Shown here piece after piece: positions 33,693 through 44,010 of a DNA stretch of 64,000 nt; position 1 is the stretch's first letter, and every line of letters starts with the position of its first letter. Below the pieces are notes generated by a model. It made no database searches, was not told the DNA's origin, and worked only from the letters and a program-made list of their open reading frames with translations. Source of the stretch: Persicimonas caeni (lineage in GTDB: Bacteria > Myxococcota_A > Bradymonadia > Bradymonadales > Bradymonadaceae); assembly GCF_006517175.1 (NCBI RefSeq), contig NZ_CP041186.1, positions 2,259,001 to 2,323,000 of the forward strand, given 5' to 3'. Position numbers and translations under genes: made by a program.

Positions 33693-34553
33693 ATGAGACA
33701 TACGATTCTAACGAGGTTTGGTAAGCTCGGTGTTCTTCTGTGTGCCCTGGCGCTCGCCCTGACGGCTTGCGAGAGGGAGCAAGAGGAGCCGACCGGGCTC
33801 GAGCTCGAAGAAAAGGAGATCGAGCGTGACGACGGACAGATCGAAGAGGCCGAGATCGAGGTCGAGCGTGAGGAGCTCGACGAGATCGACGAGCCTGTCG
33901 GCGAAGAGCTCGCCGGCGCGCTCGAAGAGGGCGAGCAGCCGGGCGAACAGGCCGGCATGGAGCCGCAGCAAGACCAGCTCGCCCAGCAAGATCAGATGCA
34001 ACAAGACCAGATGCAGCAAGGCCAGCAAGGCCAGATGCAGCAAGGCCAGCAAGGCCAGATGCAGCAAGGCCAGCAAGGCCAGATGCAGCAAGGCCAACAG
34101 GAGCAGCAGCTCACCACGGTCATGGTCGCCCCGGTCGACTATATCGGCATGCCGGTCAAGGGAACTGCGACTGTCGACAAGGTCATCTCAGACCGCGGCT
34201 TCTGGCTGAGCGAAGGGGATAACCGCCTCTTCACCGTCGTGCGCGAAGACGTGCCCAGCGAAGAGATGATCGACATCAACGAGGGCGAGAAAGTGCAGGT
34301 CACCGGTATCCTGATGGCGCCGGCGGACCCCAGCGACATCGCCGGTAACCTCGAGGAACAAACCAAAAAGGTCGCCGAGGAACAAACCAGCATGCTGGTC
34401 GTCTCGTGGAGAGACGTCCAGAAGGCCGATGAGAAGGGCGCCGTCGGAGGCGGCCCCAACCAAGGCCAGCAAGACCAAATGAAGCAAGACCAGCAGAACC
34501 AGCAGAACCAGCAGAACCAGCAGAACCAAAAGCAGAAGGACGAATCGTACTAA
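33693..34553 (+). CDS. Glutamine-rich repeat lipoprotein with OB-fold-like domain
   Basis: 286 aa. AAAGGGAG precedes ATG 33693. Lipobox ends LALTAC. An acidic segment (about 30-85) is followed by a Gln-rich tract built from a 24-bp repeat (34008-34100) encoding QMQQGQQG, then a compact domain (about 140-235) with GTATVDKVISDRGFWLSEGD and VQVTGILMAP, which fits a small OB-fold, and a second Gln/Asn-rich tail with QQN repeats. The 24-bp repeat can change copy number without breaking the frame. Function unknown. Confidence 0.72.
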   Translation: MRHTILTRFGKLGVLLCALALALTACEREQEEPTGLELEEKEIERDDGQIEEAEIEVEREELDEIDEPVGEELAGALEEGEQPGEQAGMEPQQDQLAQQDQMQQDQMQQGQQGQMQQGQQGQMQQGQQGQMQQGQQEQQLTTVMVAPVDYIGMPVKGTATVDKVISDRGFWLSEGDNRLFTVVREDVPSEEMIDINEGEKVQVTGILMAPADPSDIAGNLEEQTKKVAEEQTSMLVVSWRDVQKADEKGAVGGGPNQGQQDQMKQDQQNQQNQQNQQNQKQKDESY

Positions 34554-34593
34554 GAGCTGGTTTCAACACCAACTGAGCAGCCCCCAGTAGGAT

Positions 34594-34634
34594 CTAGCGC
34601 GGCGCGTCTCCATGGCGCGCCGCGCTAGTTTTTT
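34594..34634 (+). terminator. Intrinsic terminator of the glutamine-rich lipoprotein gene
   Basis: CTAGCGCGGCGCG (34594-34606) pairs perfectly with CGCGCCGCGCTAG (34616-34628) and is followed by six T. It overlaps the TAG stop of the convergent gene at 34625. Confidence 0.88.
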
Positions 34635-35440
34635 GTTCCCTCAGCGTCCTCGGTGCACTCGTAGCTCAACCGCACCACTTCGGTCTGCCCGGCGTCCATC
34701 GTGGCGAGCTTGCGCTCGACCTTGAGGAGTCGGTCCTCCCGGTAGTGAAACGAAGCGTAGCCGACCTCCTCGCCGTCGGCGTGCCTTTCAGACACGCGGA
34801 TGAGTTTGCCGGCGCGGTAGTCGGCCTCCAGCTTATGCTCACCTTGCCCTGCGGGCAGCGTCAGCGACACGAGCCTCCCGTCGACCACTTTCACGTCGTC
34901 GATGGGCTGCGGGCCGAGGTTGTAGCCCGTGCGCGTGACCAAGAACGAGAAGTCGCCCGGCGCCGTGACGTAATGGTAAGTCAACTCGCCGTCGGGAAAG
35001 GTGAGCGCGACGAGGTTCGAGCCGTCGACGGCCCGAAGCTGCGAGGTCTCACTCGGCTCGGTCTTCGCCGAGCAGACACCCTCTCGAACGCCTTTGCTCA
35101 CGAGGCGGCCGTCGGTGTAGCCGAGCGAGATGCAATTGGTCAGCTCGTCGCCCTCCCCGAATTTCGCCTCCACCTTCCGGGGAAGCTTCCCTTCGTACGC
35201 GACGTCGAAGGTCCCGTCGACCTCACCGTCAGCCGGCGAGTCGACCTCGAGGCGGCACGGCTTCAGTGTGACGGCGACCCCCGCGGCTTGCACGTCGGCT
35301 GTTTCCGCGGCGGTCTGTCGAGAACGCGCCTCCTGCTCTTTGTCACAGCCCACTGCCCCCCAAGTCGTCGCGCACGCCAACAGCCACCCCATACGGCGCA
35401 AAGCGCGGGCTCGAGATCGGTCGAATTCGAAGAGATTCAT
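34625..35440 (-). CDS. Exported lipoprotein, unknown function
   Basis: 271 aa from the ATG giving MNLFEFDRSRARALRRMG; a TTG at 35509 would add 23 residues ahead of the signal and is unlikely. Lipobox ends TWGAVGC (Cys near residue 32). The mature protein alternates short strands (KVEAKFGEGDEL, LVSLTLPAGQGEHKLEADYRAGKL, YASFHYREDRLLKVERKL), suggesting a repetitive beta structure like other tyrosine-rich YD-type or toast-rack repeats. No known domain is certain. Stop codon lies within the opposite-strand terminator. Confidence 0.7.
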   Translation of the reverse strand: MNLFEFDRSRARALRRMGWLLACATTWGAVGCDKEQEARSRQTAAETADVQAAGVAVTLKPCRLEVDSPADGEVDGTFDVAYEGKLPRKVEAKFGEGDELTNCISLGYTDGRLVSKGVREGVCSAKTEPSETSQLRAVDGSNLVALTFPDGELTYHYVTAPGDFSFLVTRTGYNLGPQPIDDVKVVDGRLVSLTLPAGQGEHKLEADYRAGKLIRVSERHADGEEVGYASFHYREDRLLKVERKLATMDAGQTEVVRLSYECTEDAEGTKN

Positions 35441-35556
35441 AGCAGTCAGGTCGTCATCGTCACACAAGCGGGCGGAGACAGAAGGTGCGAACCCAACATC
35501 GTCGGTCAACCACCCCGAGCCACGACGCTGGAATGTCCTGCGCCCGTCGTCTAGTT

Positions 35557-35722
35557 TAAGGCCTGTATGAAAATAAATGCCCGAGCGAGGGCGAGCTGAT
35601 TTTGAGACCAGTTTTGTTCGTAAAACGTAGGCTTAGCAGCGCTAAGTCGAGGCTTTGCGGGCAAAAATGGGCCAAAACTCAGCCGTCATTCGCGACCAAA
35701 TTAATTTTCATACAGGCCCTAA
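35557..35722. mobile_element. 166-bp MITE-like element with about 20-bp terminal inverted repeats
   Basis: GGCCTGTATGAAAATAAAT at the left end matches the reverse complement of ATTAATTTTCATACAGGCC at the right end with one mismatch. The element is flanked by TTAA on the left and CTAA on the right, a possible imperfect target duplication. Inside is a short hairpin (CTTAGC-AGC-GCTAAG). No gene is contained. It occupies most of the 315-bp gap between 35441 and 35755; the remainder shows nothing recognisable. Confidence 0.75.
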
Positions 35723-35755
35723 GCCCATGCCATCGAGCAGGGGATCTGCACCCAC

Positions 35756-37417
35756 ATGACCGACGCAAATGAACATAACGAGCCCGACGAGAGCTCGGAG
35801 GCCGCTCCCGAAGAGGAGGAGGCCGAGCGCGATGGACTCCTGTGGCTCGGCCTGCCGGTCTTGTTCTGGTCGTTGGTCATCAGCCTCGTGCTGCATGGCC
35901 TTGGCGCCGCGCCGTTTCTGATCTGGGAGTTCGCGCCCAACGGTCAGAGCCTCGACGCCGAATGGGCTGAACAATTCGAGGATTTGGAGGGTATTGGACA
36001 CGGCATGAGCCAGGGACGATGGGCCAACCTCGAAGATTTGCCGGAGGTGGAGACGGAGACGGACACGGAGACGGACACGGAGACGGACACGGAGACGGAC
36101 ACGGAGACGGAGACGGACACGGAGACGGAGACGGAGACGGAGACGGACACGGAACCGGACACGAACACGGACACGGAGCCGGAGACGGACACGGAGACGG
36201 ACACGGAAACCGGAGACCGGCAGCCGGATACCGAAAAGCCGGAACCGGACCCGGACCCGGACCCGGACCCGAACCCGCCATCCAAAGCCAAACCCAAACC
36301 CAAAGCCAACGAGGTCGCCCGCGGCCCCTTTCGCCCAGACAAGCCTCTGCCCGCCCTGGAGCGTGCGGGCCCCACGAATATCCCCGACCTCAAGCATTAC
36401 GGGCCGGGTAACGCCCGCATGACCGCGCTCGTGCGCATGGACCGGGTGCGCGGCACCGTCTACGAGGCTCCGATTCGACAGATCATGCAGGCCGTGCCAG
36501 ATTTTCGCATCTTGGCGCACTCCACGGGCTTCGATCCCGTCGACGACATCGACTCCTTTTTCATGGCGTCGGCCAAGCCGCAGTACATCCAGCACACGTT
36601 TTTGGCGGTGCGCCACTCGAAGTCGCAAGACGAGATCAAGAGCGTGCTCGACCGGCGCTTCGCCGAGCCGGTGCCCTGGCAGAAAAAGGGCGACTACGAC
36701 GTACGCCGCCTGGTGCCCCGCGACAGCGAGTACTGGGACCCGCGCAAGATCATGCTCGCCCGCCCCGGGCTGACGATCGTGGGCAAGGACAAGTGGCTCG
36801 ACACGCTGGCCGCGAATCTCCCCAAAGATTCGCCACTGCGTGGGGAGCAGACCGAAGGCAACCAAAAGCAGGCCGACGCGCCGGCCCCGGCGACGCTGCT
36901 CGACGGCCTCGCCCAGATCGAGCGGGCGGCCAACGACAACGACACCCTCGTGATGATGAGCGCCCAGGGCCTCGTCTACACGATTCCGGGGCTCGGACGG
37001 ATGACCTTCGAGGGGGTCCGACTCGCCGTCACCAACCCCAAATCACCCACCCTCGACGTCGACCTCAAATTCGAGGACGCCGAGCAGGCCAACCAATTCG
37101 CCGGCTCCTGCCCCGCCCTGCGCGCCCGCCTCAAAAAGGCGCTCAAGCTCGACAATTTCGTGATGCGCAACTCCACGCCCGCGCAGGTCATCAACGGGCT
37201 GAAATGCCGCGCCGACGACAACTACGTCAACATCCACGCCCAGTACACCGCCGAGCAGATTCGCGCGGTCGCCGGCATGGCCGCCCCCTGGATGCCCAAG
37301 CCAAAGGCGCTCGACGAGTTGCCGCCGCCTCCGCCGCGGCCAGCCGAGAACGAGCAGCCGGACGCCGGCACCTCGCCGGATGCGGGTGCGTCGGAGGATG
37401 CCGGAGATGTGATGTAA
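35756..37417 (+). CDS. Membrane-anchored protein with Thr-Glu/Thr-Asp hexanucleotide repeat tract
   Basis: 553 aa. An acidic cytoplasmic N-terminus, one hydrophobic segment (LPVLFWSLVISLVLHGLGAAPFLI, about 29-52), then a roughly 55-residue Thr-Glu/Thr-Asp tract encoded by GAGACG and GACACG hexamers (36050-36209), then Asp-Pro repeats. The C-terminal 350 residues are globular, with internal similarity suggested by MTALVRMDRVRGTVYEAPI and LVMMSAQGLVYTIPGLGRM. It ends in a Pro-rich and Asp-Ala-Gly-rich tail. No family recognised; probably a periplasmic domain on a flexible stalk. Confidence 0.72.
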   Translation: MTDANEHNEPDESSEAAPEEEEAERDGLLWLGLPVLFWSLVISLVLHGLGAAPFLIWEFAPNGQSLDAEWAEQFEDLEGIGHGMSQGRWANLEDLPEVETETDTETDTETDTETDTETETDTETETETETDTEPDTNTDTEPETDTETDTETGDRQPDTEKPEPDPDPDPDPNPPSKAKPKPKANEVARGPFRPDKPLPALERAGPTNIPDLKHYGPGNARMTALVRMDRVRGTVYEAPIRQIMQAVPDFRILAHSTGFDPVDDIDSFFMASAKPQYIQHTFLAVRHSKSQDEIKSVLDRRFAEPVPWQKKGDYDVRRLVPRDSEYWDPRKIMLARPGLTIVGKDKWLDTLAANLPKDSPLRGEQTEGNQKQADAPAPATLLDGLAQIERAANDNDTLVMMSAQGLVYTIPGLGRMTFEGVRLAVTNPKSPTLDVDLKFEDAEQANQFAGSCPALRARLKKALKLDNFVMRNSTPAQVINGLKCRADDNYVNIHAQYTAEQIRAVAGMAAPWMPKPKALDELPPPPPRPAENEQPDAGTSPDAGASEDAGDVM

Positions 37418-37420
37418 GGC

Positions 37421-37499
37421 AACCATAAAGCACCCCGCCGCTTCGCGCGGGGTGCCGGGAGCGAAGGCGACCGGAGGCATTGCCGCTGACCTGCAATGC
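37421..37499 (+). repeat. Solo half-copy of the paired-REP element
   Basis: Starts ACCATAAAGCACCCCGCCGC and ends GGCATTGCCGCTGACCTGCAATGC-like sequence, matching the arms of the elements at 55311-55528 and 60042-60259. It contains a CACCCCGC/GCGGGGTG hairpin and lies between two convergent genes. Confidence 0.75.
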
Positions 37500-37525
37500 G
37501 ATCACCAGGGGCATCCACTGCGCAG

Positions 37526-38878
37526 CTAAAACAGCGTCTCCACCGGCGCACGCTTATCCTCGTTCGTCCCGTCCCCCAACTGCCCGTGCTCGTTCGCCCC
37601 CCAACACCAAACCTTGCCGTCGGAGGTCACCGCACAGGCATGCGCCTCGCCAGCGTCGAGCGCGACCACATCCTGCAATCCGGCGACCACCGCTTCCCCA
37701 TAGCTTGCCGGCAGCGCCCGCGGCCCCTCACCGCGGCCCAACTGACCGTTGCTGTTACTCCCCCAGCATTCCACATGACCGCCCTCGGCCAGCGCACAAG
37801 TGAAATGCGCCCCGCAGGCAATGTCGATTGCGTCGATGACCAGCGTCTCGATTCCCCACTCGTCGAAGCCGTGATCACCCACGGCTCCCTCGGTATTTCG
37901 CCCCCAGCACGTCACATGACTCGATCGTCCACTTCGGCTGCAAACGTGTCCGTCCCCCACGCACAGTTGCACGGCTTCATCAGCGCGCTCGTTCTCGAGC
38001 GGACTTGGCTCGTGGTCATTTTGGTAGTCGGGTGTATGCCGACGAAGCTGGCCGAAGGTGTTGTCGCCCCAGCAAAAGACGCGCCCGTCGCGAAGACGCG
38101 CACATGCATTCGCACCACCCGCTGCGACTTCGATCACGTCAGTGAGCCCCGCCACCACGCTCGGTTGGGAGGCCAGCATCTGGCTACCGCCCTCCCCGCC
38201 GCGCCCGTCGCCGACTTGTCCTCGTGCGTTGTCACCCCAGCACTCCACGCGCCAGTCTAAAAGGCGTGCGCAGGTGAAATTGTCGCCCACGGCGATCTCG
38301 ACTACGTCATCCAGGCTCGGAATGGTGATAGGAGGCGTCCCGGACCCGGGCGGCGCAACGTCGGTGAGCTGGTACGACGCGTTTTCGCCCCAACACGTCA
38401 CTTGACCGGGCATGAGAGCCGCGCAGAAATGTGAGGAAAAAGACTCGACTGCGTGCACGTCCTCGACACCGTCGACAATCGCCGGCTCATTCACGTCACC
38501 CCGCTCGACAGCACCGCCAAACGCCCCAAACTCGTTATCGCCGGCGCACTTGATGCGCCCGTTCGAGTACGTGACACAGGTATTCCGACCGGCCGCCACC
38601 GCCACGGGCACGACTTCAGCTTCGCCGGAGTCCGATGCGTCCCGAACATCGCCGCCCCCTCCAGAGTCGAGATTTGGGGCATCGTGGTCGGAAGTATCGG
38701 ACGTCGCATCGCGAAGGGCGTCCCGGTCGTCATACGTCGCCGAATCCCGGTCGTCGTCGAGCTGCCAGCCTGGCCCCGACGAAGCCGACTCCAACGAACA
38801 CGACGGAAAAAGGCAAAGCGCAGCCAGCAGGTATCCGACCCGTGCCTTTCGTCTATCAGGTCCCCTCAGCACTTCCAC
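37526..38878 (-). CDS. RCC1-repeat lipoprotein
   Basis: 450 aa from GTG 38878, which has GAGGAAG just upstream and overlaps the TPR gene by 23 bp. Signal ends LAALCLFPSC. After an Asp/Ser-rich linker come RCC1-type blade repeats, recognisable by VxCWGxNxxGQLGxG (VTCWGENASYQL, VECWGDNARGQVGDG, VFCWGDNTFGQLR, VECWGSNSNGQLGRG, VWCWGANEHGQLGDG) alternating with CAL/CAV segments, enough for a seven-bladed propeller. Predicted exported lipid-anchored propeller; binding partner unknown. Confidence 0.82.
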   Translation of the reverse strand: MEVLRGPDRRKARVGYLLAALCLFPSCSLESASSGPGWQLDDDRDSATYDDRDALRDATSDTSDHDAPNLDSGGGGDVRDASDSGEAEVVPVAVAAGRNTCVTYSNGRIKCAGDNEFGAFGGAVERGDVNEPAIVDGVEDVHAVESFSSHFCAALMPGQVTCWGENASYQLTDVAPPGSGTPPITIPSLDDVVEIAVGDNFTCARLLDWRVECWGDNARGQVGDGRGGEGGSQMLASQPSVVAGLTDVIEVAAGGANACARLRDGRVFCWGDNTFGQLRRHTPDYQNDHEPSPLENERADEAVQLCVGDGHVCSRSGRSSHVTCWGRNTEGAVGDHGFDEWGIETLVIDAIDIACGAHFTCALAEGGHVECWGSNSNGQLGRGEGPRALPASYGEAVVAGLQDVVALDAGEAHACAVTSDGKVWCWGANEHGQLGDGTNEDKRAPVETLF

Positions 38879-39239
38879 GTTCTTCCTCGACCTGTGCGAT
38901 GAGCTTCTTGGCTGCGCCGTAAGTAGTGTTCGCCCGGAGCACGTCCTCCAGCAACTCAAGAGCCTCATCAACTCTCTGATTGGCTAGCAGTACACGAGCA
39001 TAGTCGACGGCAACCTGAGAATTCGCGGGATTCGCCTGGTGCGCACGCTCATAGTACTCTTCCGCTTCCGTTGCACGCCCAAGTTTCTCCAGTACTTGTG
39101 CAATCCGTTGCCACGTCTTGAAGTGTTCGTCGATTCGGCTCGACTCGCGAAAGTAACGAAGTGCCAGCTCATACCGCTCTTCGTCAAAAGCCTGCATTCC
39201 ATTCAGGTACTCTCGACGAGCCTTTTCTTCGTCTTCCAT
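38856..39239 (-). CDS. TPR-repeat protein
   Basis: 127 aa with about three tetratricopeptide repeats (AFDEERYELALRYFRESSRI, LEKLGRATEAEEYYERAHQA, LLANQRVDEALELLEDVLRA). No signal peptide, so cytoplasmic. It overlaps the RCC1 lipoprotein start, and it lies 93 bp downstream of the Hint/toxin remnant on the same strand, the position where immunity genes are normally found. TPR proteins are protein-interaction scaffolds; any immunity role is only positional inference. Confidence 0.75.
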   Translation of the reverse strand: MEDEEKARREYLNGMQAFDEERYELALRYFRESSRIDEHFKTWQRIAQVLEKLGRATEAEEYYERAHQANPANSQVAVDYARVLLANQRVDEALELLEDVLRANTTYGAAKKLIAQVEEERGSAEGT

Positions 39240-39332
39240 GTTGCTTCTCCCAGAACTTCAAGACTGGTCTACCTTGCAAATATGACGCGCATTTTCACAT
39301 CCCAAACTTGCACCAGATCGCCATTTCCTGGA

Positions 39333-39923
39333 TCAGTCAAGATTCTTCTGAACATGTTCTACTAATCGATTGATGTCATTTCGGACGGTCTTCGGTAGCT
39401 CGCTTGGCTTCCTGAGGACGGTGCCTCCGTGCGTTTTAGCAAATGCTCCGGTACCAGCCACCTTGGCCACCTCTACGTCTCGTCGATAGATGTGAATGTG
39501 AAACCTGCCTTCTCCTGGCGCGACCGCTCCAGGATTTGTGTCGATTCGGTAGTTATATCGCTTATTGCGAAATTTTCCGGTCACTCCATGCACTGAGCGC
39601 ACTTTCTTCGGACGCTTGAACTTGCAGTTATGTACCCACGCCCCACTCTCGCCGACAAAGTACGAGCGAAAGTCGTCGACGGCAAAGTTGTAGACCGTCT
39701 CGACCCGCTGCGTCAGAAACACGCTCGCGACGGTCAAGCTCGATCCGTCACCGCTGGGCACTTGGTCGCCCGTACGTAGCTGGTCGACACGCGTCCAGCC
39801 CTTGCCGTCCACCCAGAAGGGGTGGTTGTTCGTCGTCTCGATCACCTCCGCCACGCCATCTTCGTCGACGAGCTCGAGCTCGACGATGACCCGCTCGGGA
39901 TTTGCATACGGGTCATGGGTGCG
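39333..39923 (-). pseudogene. Truncated Hint-domain polymorphic toxin remnant with intact C-terminal cassette
   Basis: The frame starts inside a pretoxin Hint domain: THDPYANPERVIVELEL, then EVIETTNNHPFWVDGKGW, LRTGDQVPSG and VYNFAVDDFRSYFVGESGAWVHNC are typical second-half Hint motifs, including the TxxHPFW block and terminal HN. A roughly 95-residue C-terminal domain follows (RFHIHIYRRDVEVAKV, THGGTVLRKPSELP), as in effectors released by Hint autoproteolysis. The N-terminal half, with the catalytic Cys, and any delivery domain are missing; upstream sequence becomes repeats. The first usable start (GTG 39854) leaves a 173-aa frame. The domain family is not identified. Confidence 0.7.
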
Positions 39924-40530
39924 GGCGCATCTTGCCCTCGCCTGCGAGCGCTGGAAGCACCCGCACCGAACACTGGGTGCGGGGCATCTTGCCCTCGTCG
40001 GTGGTCACGGGGCCGTGTTGACCCCAGCCTGTGCGGCCCCGGGTCACGATACTTCCGACTGAAGTCGCACCCCTCGTGGCCTCGGGTCACGAGACCGAGG
40101 GCTCGAGAGCGTGTTGTTCCGGCCTCGGGTCGGGCTCTTCGCGGCTCGACCGCTCTCATTCCAGCCTCAGGTCACCCCTCGAGCAACTTTTTGCGACGCT
40201 TACATGACCCAAGGTCACCCCTTCGAGCCATTTTTCGCGACGCTTACATGACCCAAGGTCACGCTGCGATCGATTTTGCGCGACGCCGTGAGACCTGTGG
40301 CCGCGTTGTGAGGCACTCGGGTCCGAGATCGTCCGGCCTCGGGCCGGGATGAATTCGCCCTGAGCCCGACCTCGTCCGACGCAAGGCCGGAAACGGAGGG
40401 GCTCTGGCCCCTTCTCGTCCGGCCTCGGGCCGGGATGGATTCGCCCCGAACCCGACCTCCTCCGACACGAGGCAGTGATCTGAGCGACCCAGGTCCCTTC
40501 TCGTCCGGCCTCGGGTCCCGCGGCGAGGCG
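39924..40530. repeat. Gene-free region of degenerate direct repeats
   Basis: A region of about 600 bp without a credible gene. GGTGCGGG-GCATCTTGCCCTCG occurs at about 39917 and 39975. A 43-bp unit (AGGTCACCCC through GCGACGCTTACATGACCCA) repeats at 40169 and 40212, with a third, decayed copy at 40256. A 50-bp unit (CGTCCGGCCTCGGGCCGGGATG through CGACCTC-TCCGAC) repeats at about 40327 and 40417, with a fragment at 40500. Probably the eroded site of the missing toxin 5' end. Confidence 0.7.
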
Positions 40531-40534
40531 CGGA

Positions 40535-40566
40535 CAAACAAAAACGGCGCCCCGAAAGGCGCCGCC
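40535..40566 (-). terminator. Intrinsic terminator of the ATP synthase operon
   Basis: Read on the minus strand, CGGCGCC and GGCGCCG form a stem around a short loop and are followed by TTTTTGTTTG. It lies 60 bp after the atpC stop. Confidence 0.85.
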
Positions 40567-40625
40567 ATTCACACAACCATCCAATTTAATTCATTCAGTT
40601 CCGGAACTGGTCCGTGTTGGCCTGG

Positions 40626-41069
40626 TTAGGCCCGATCTTCGCCCTCGCTGGCGACCACCAGACGGGTGCGCGCACGCTTGAGCGATTCGCGGTAGCGCTC
40701 GAGGAGTTCCTCCTCGTCTTCGGCCACCTCAGTCTGCGCCTCGAGGCGAGCGATCTCTTCCTCGGCGACGGTGATTTCTTCCTGGGCGTGCTCGATGTCG
40801 ATGTCGCTGACGCCCTCGCAGCCCTGGGTGAGCACGCTGACCTTGTCGTCGAGGACTTCGGCGAAGCCTTTGTCGACAAAGAAGCGACGCTCGCCGCCCT
40901 CGCTACGGATGACCATCTCGCCGATGCCCAATCCGGTCAGAAGCGGAAGGTGGCCCGGCAGGATGCCGACTTGACCCTCGGAGCCGGGCAGGACGACTTC
41001 GTCGACGTCCTCGCTGAGCACCGCCTTTTCGGGCGTGACGACTTCCAATTTGATTTGCTCTGCAGCCAT
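40626..41069 (-). CDS. atpC: ATP synthase F1 subunit epsilon
   Basis: 147 aa. The beta-sandwich is recognisable from LEVVTPEKAVLSEDVDEVVLPGSEGQVGILPGHLPLLT, which is highly typical, and the C-terminal helical hairpin (IDIEHAQEEITVAEEEIARLE, ERYRESLKRARTRL) is present and acidic. Epsilon couples the rotor to F1 and can inhibit hydrolysis. Last gene of the operon, separated from atpD by a strong 11-bp hairpin. Confidence 0.95.
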   Translation of the reverse strand: MAAEQIKLEVVTPEKAVLSEDVDEVVLPGSEGQVGILPGHLPLLTGLGIGEMVIRSEGGERRFFVDKGFAEVLDDKVSVLTQGCEGVSDIDIEHAQEEITVAEEEIARLEAQTEVAEDEEELLERYRESLKRARTRLVVASEGEDRA

Positions 41070-41100
41070 GACTCAACCTTACAAAAAACGTTCGGCGAAT

Positions 41101-41126
41101 CAGCCGGCGCGCGCACGCGCCGGCTG
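41101..41126 (-). other. 11-bp perfect stem-loop between atpD and atpC
   Basis: CAGCCGGCGCG (41101-41111) and CGCGCCGGCTG (41116-41126) pair perfectly around a 4-base loop in the atpD-atpC gap. No T-run, so an mRNA processing or stability element is more likely than a terminator. Confidence 0.7.
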
Positions 41127-41138
41127 ACTTGCATCTGC

Positions 41139-42812
<1,674 letters not shown>

Positions 42813-42855
42813 CTACTACGTTGACTTCGGTATATGTGGCGTTGGTGCCGTTTGC

Positions 42856-42929
42856 CGCGCCCGATCCCAAGGCAAGCCTTGGGGCTGCACCGGCGAGGGC
42901 TCCGCTGGGGGCAAGCCCCCGCTCCGCTG
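42856..42929. repeat. Two-hairpin dispersed repeat, copy 1 (between atpG and atpD)
   Basis: Matches 47972-48046 over about 75 bp. It contains CCCAAGGCAAGCCTTGGGG and GGGGGCAAGCCCCC, two adjacent hairpins, separated by the shared CTGCACCGGCGAGGGCTCCGC segment. It occupies half of the 144-bp atpG-atpD gap. Confidence 0.8.
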
Positions 42930-43829
42930 TTAGCCTTTGAGCGACTCGGCTCCACTGACGATCTCGCAGATCTCTTTGGTGATATAGGCCTGACGCGCCC
43001 GGTTGTACTGGGTGGTCAGGCTGTCGATCATGTCTTCGGCGTTGCTGGTCGCGTTGTCCATCGCCGTCATACGCGCGCCCTGCTCGGCGGCGTAGGACTC
43101 GAGGAGCGCCTGCAAAAACTTTACTTCGACATAGCCCGGGAGCGTCTGCGCCAAGAGTCCCTCTTCATCGGGCTCGTAGATATACTCCGAGGCGCCCATG
43201 CCCTCTTCGGCCTCTTCGCCGTCGGCTTCACCGGCGCCGAAGATCTCTTTGGACAGCGGCAGGACCGGCTCGACGAGCGTGTTGTATTCGATGGCCGAGA
43301 CGAACTCGTTGTAGGCCACGTAGACCGCGTCGTACTCGCCGGTCAGGAACTGCTTGGTTGCGTGCTTGGCGAGGCGCTTGGCCTCGTCGTAGCCCGGGCC
43401 GTCGACCACATCCATGAAGTTCTTCTCGACCTCATGTTTGCTGCGCCGGAAGTAGTCGCGCGACTTGCGACCGGCGGTCACCACGGCGACCTCTTCTCCG
43501 CTGAGCTCTTCGTCGCGGATGAAGTTCTCGACGCCGCGGAACAGGTACGAGTTGAACCCACCACACAGGCCGCGGTCACTGGCGATCGCGTACACGAGGA
43601 CCTTGTCGACCGGGTCACGCTGCTCCAAGAGCGGGTGCGACCCCTCTTCGGCGCGCGCCACGAGGTTCGAGATCACCTGGTGCATCTTGTGGGCGTAGGG
43701 CCGAGCGGCCTGCACCGAGCTCTGGGCTCGGTTGAGCTTGGCCGCCGCGACCATCTTCATCGCCTTGGTGATCTTCTGGGTGTTTTTGACGGAGTTAATC
43801 CGCGTCTTGATGTCTTTCAGGCTAGGCAT
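42930..43829 (-). CDS. atpG: ATP synthase F1 subunit gamma
   Basis: 299 aa. Conserved ends identify it: MPSLKDIKTRINSVKNTQKITKAMKMVAAAKL at the N-terminus and ARMTAMDNATSNAEDMIDSL, then YNRARQAYITKEICEIVSGA at the C-terminus, forming the central coiled-coil shaft. SDRGLCGGFN is typical. Residues about 200-225 form an acidic insert (GEADGEEAEEGMG) not usual in the family. It lies between atpA and atpD, each side separated by structured spacers. Confidence 0.95.
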   Translation of the reverse strand: MPSLKDIKTRINSVKNTQKITKAMKMVAAAKLNRAQSSVQAARPYAHKMHQVISNLVARAEEGSHPLLEQRDPVDKVLVYAIASDRGLCGGFNSYLFRGVENFIRDEELSGEEVAVVTAGRKSRDYFRRSKHEVEKNFMDVVDGPGYDEAKRLAKHATKQFLTGEYDAVYVAYNEFVSAIEYNTLVEPVLPLSKEIFGAGEADGEEAEEGMGASEYIYEPDEEGLLAQTLPGYVEVKFLQALLESYAAEQGARMTAMDNATSNAEDMIDSLTTQYNRARQAYITKEICEIVSGAESLKG

Positions 43830-43908
43830 GGCTTGTTGCCTACTTCTAGTTGAGGCGCCTATCGAACCAATCGGTCGATACGCAACCCCTAAAACCTTAA
43901 TTGCTCAT

Positions 43909-44002
43909 GTAGAGGGCCCTGCAGCAATCGAAGCGCCCTCTACTTGGGCATCTAAATTCTAATGGGTTGCCCCGGCGCAGCGTGATCGCGCGACGGGGCA
44001 AC
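43909..44002 (-). other. Two stem-loops in the atpA-atpG spacer
   Basis: GTAGAGGGC (43909) pairs with GCCCTCTAC (43935), and GTTGCCCCG (43966) pairs with CGGGGCAAC (43994), each a 9-bp perfect stem. They fill the 181-bp spacer between atpA and atpG without a T-run, suggesting transcript processing or stability control inside the operon. Confidence 0.6.
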
Positions 44003-44010
44003 TCATCTGC

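Noticed and set aside
38856-39239. TPR protein as a proven immunity gene
   Set aside because: Only its position next to the toxin remnant supports this; TPR proteins are common and it also overlaps the RCC1 lipoprotein gene.
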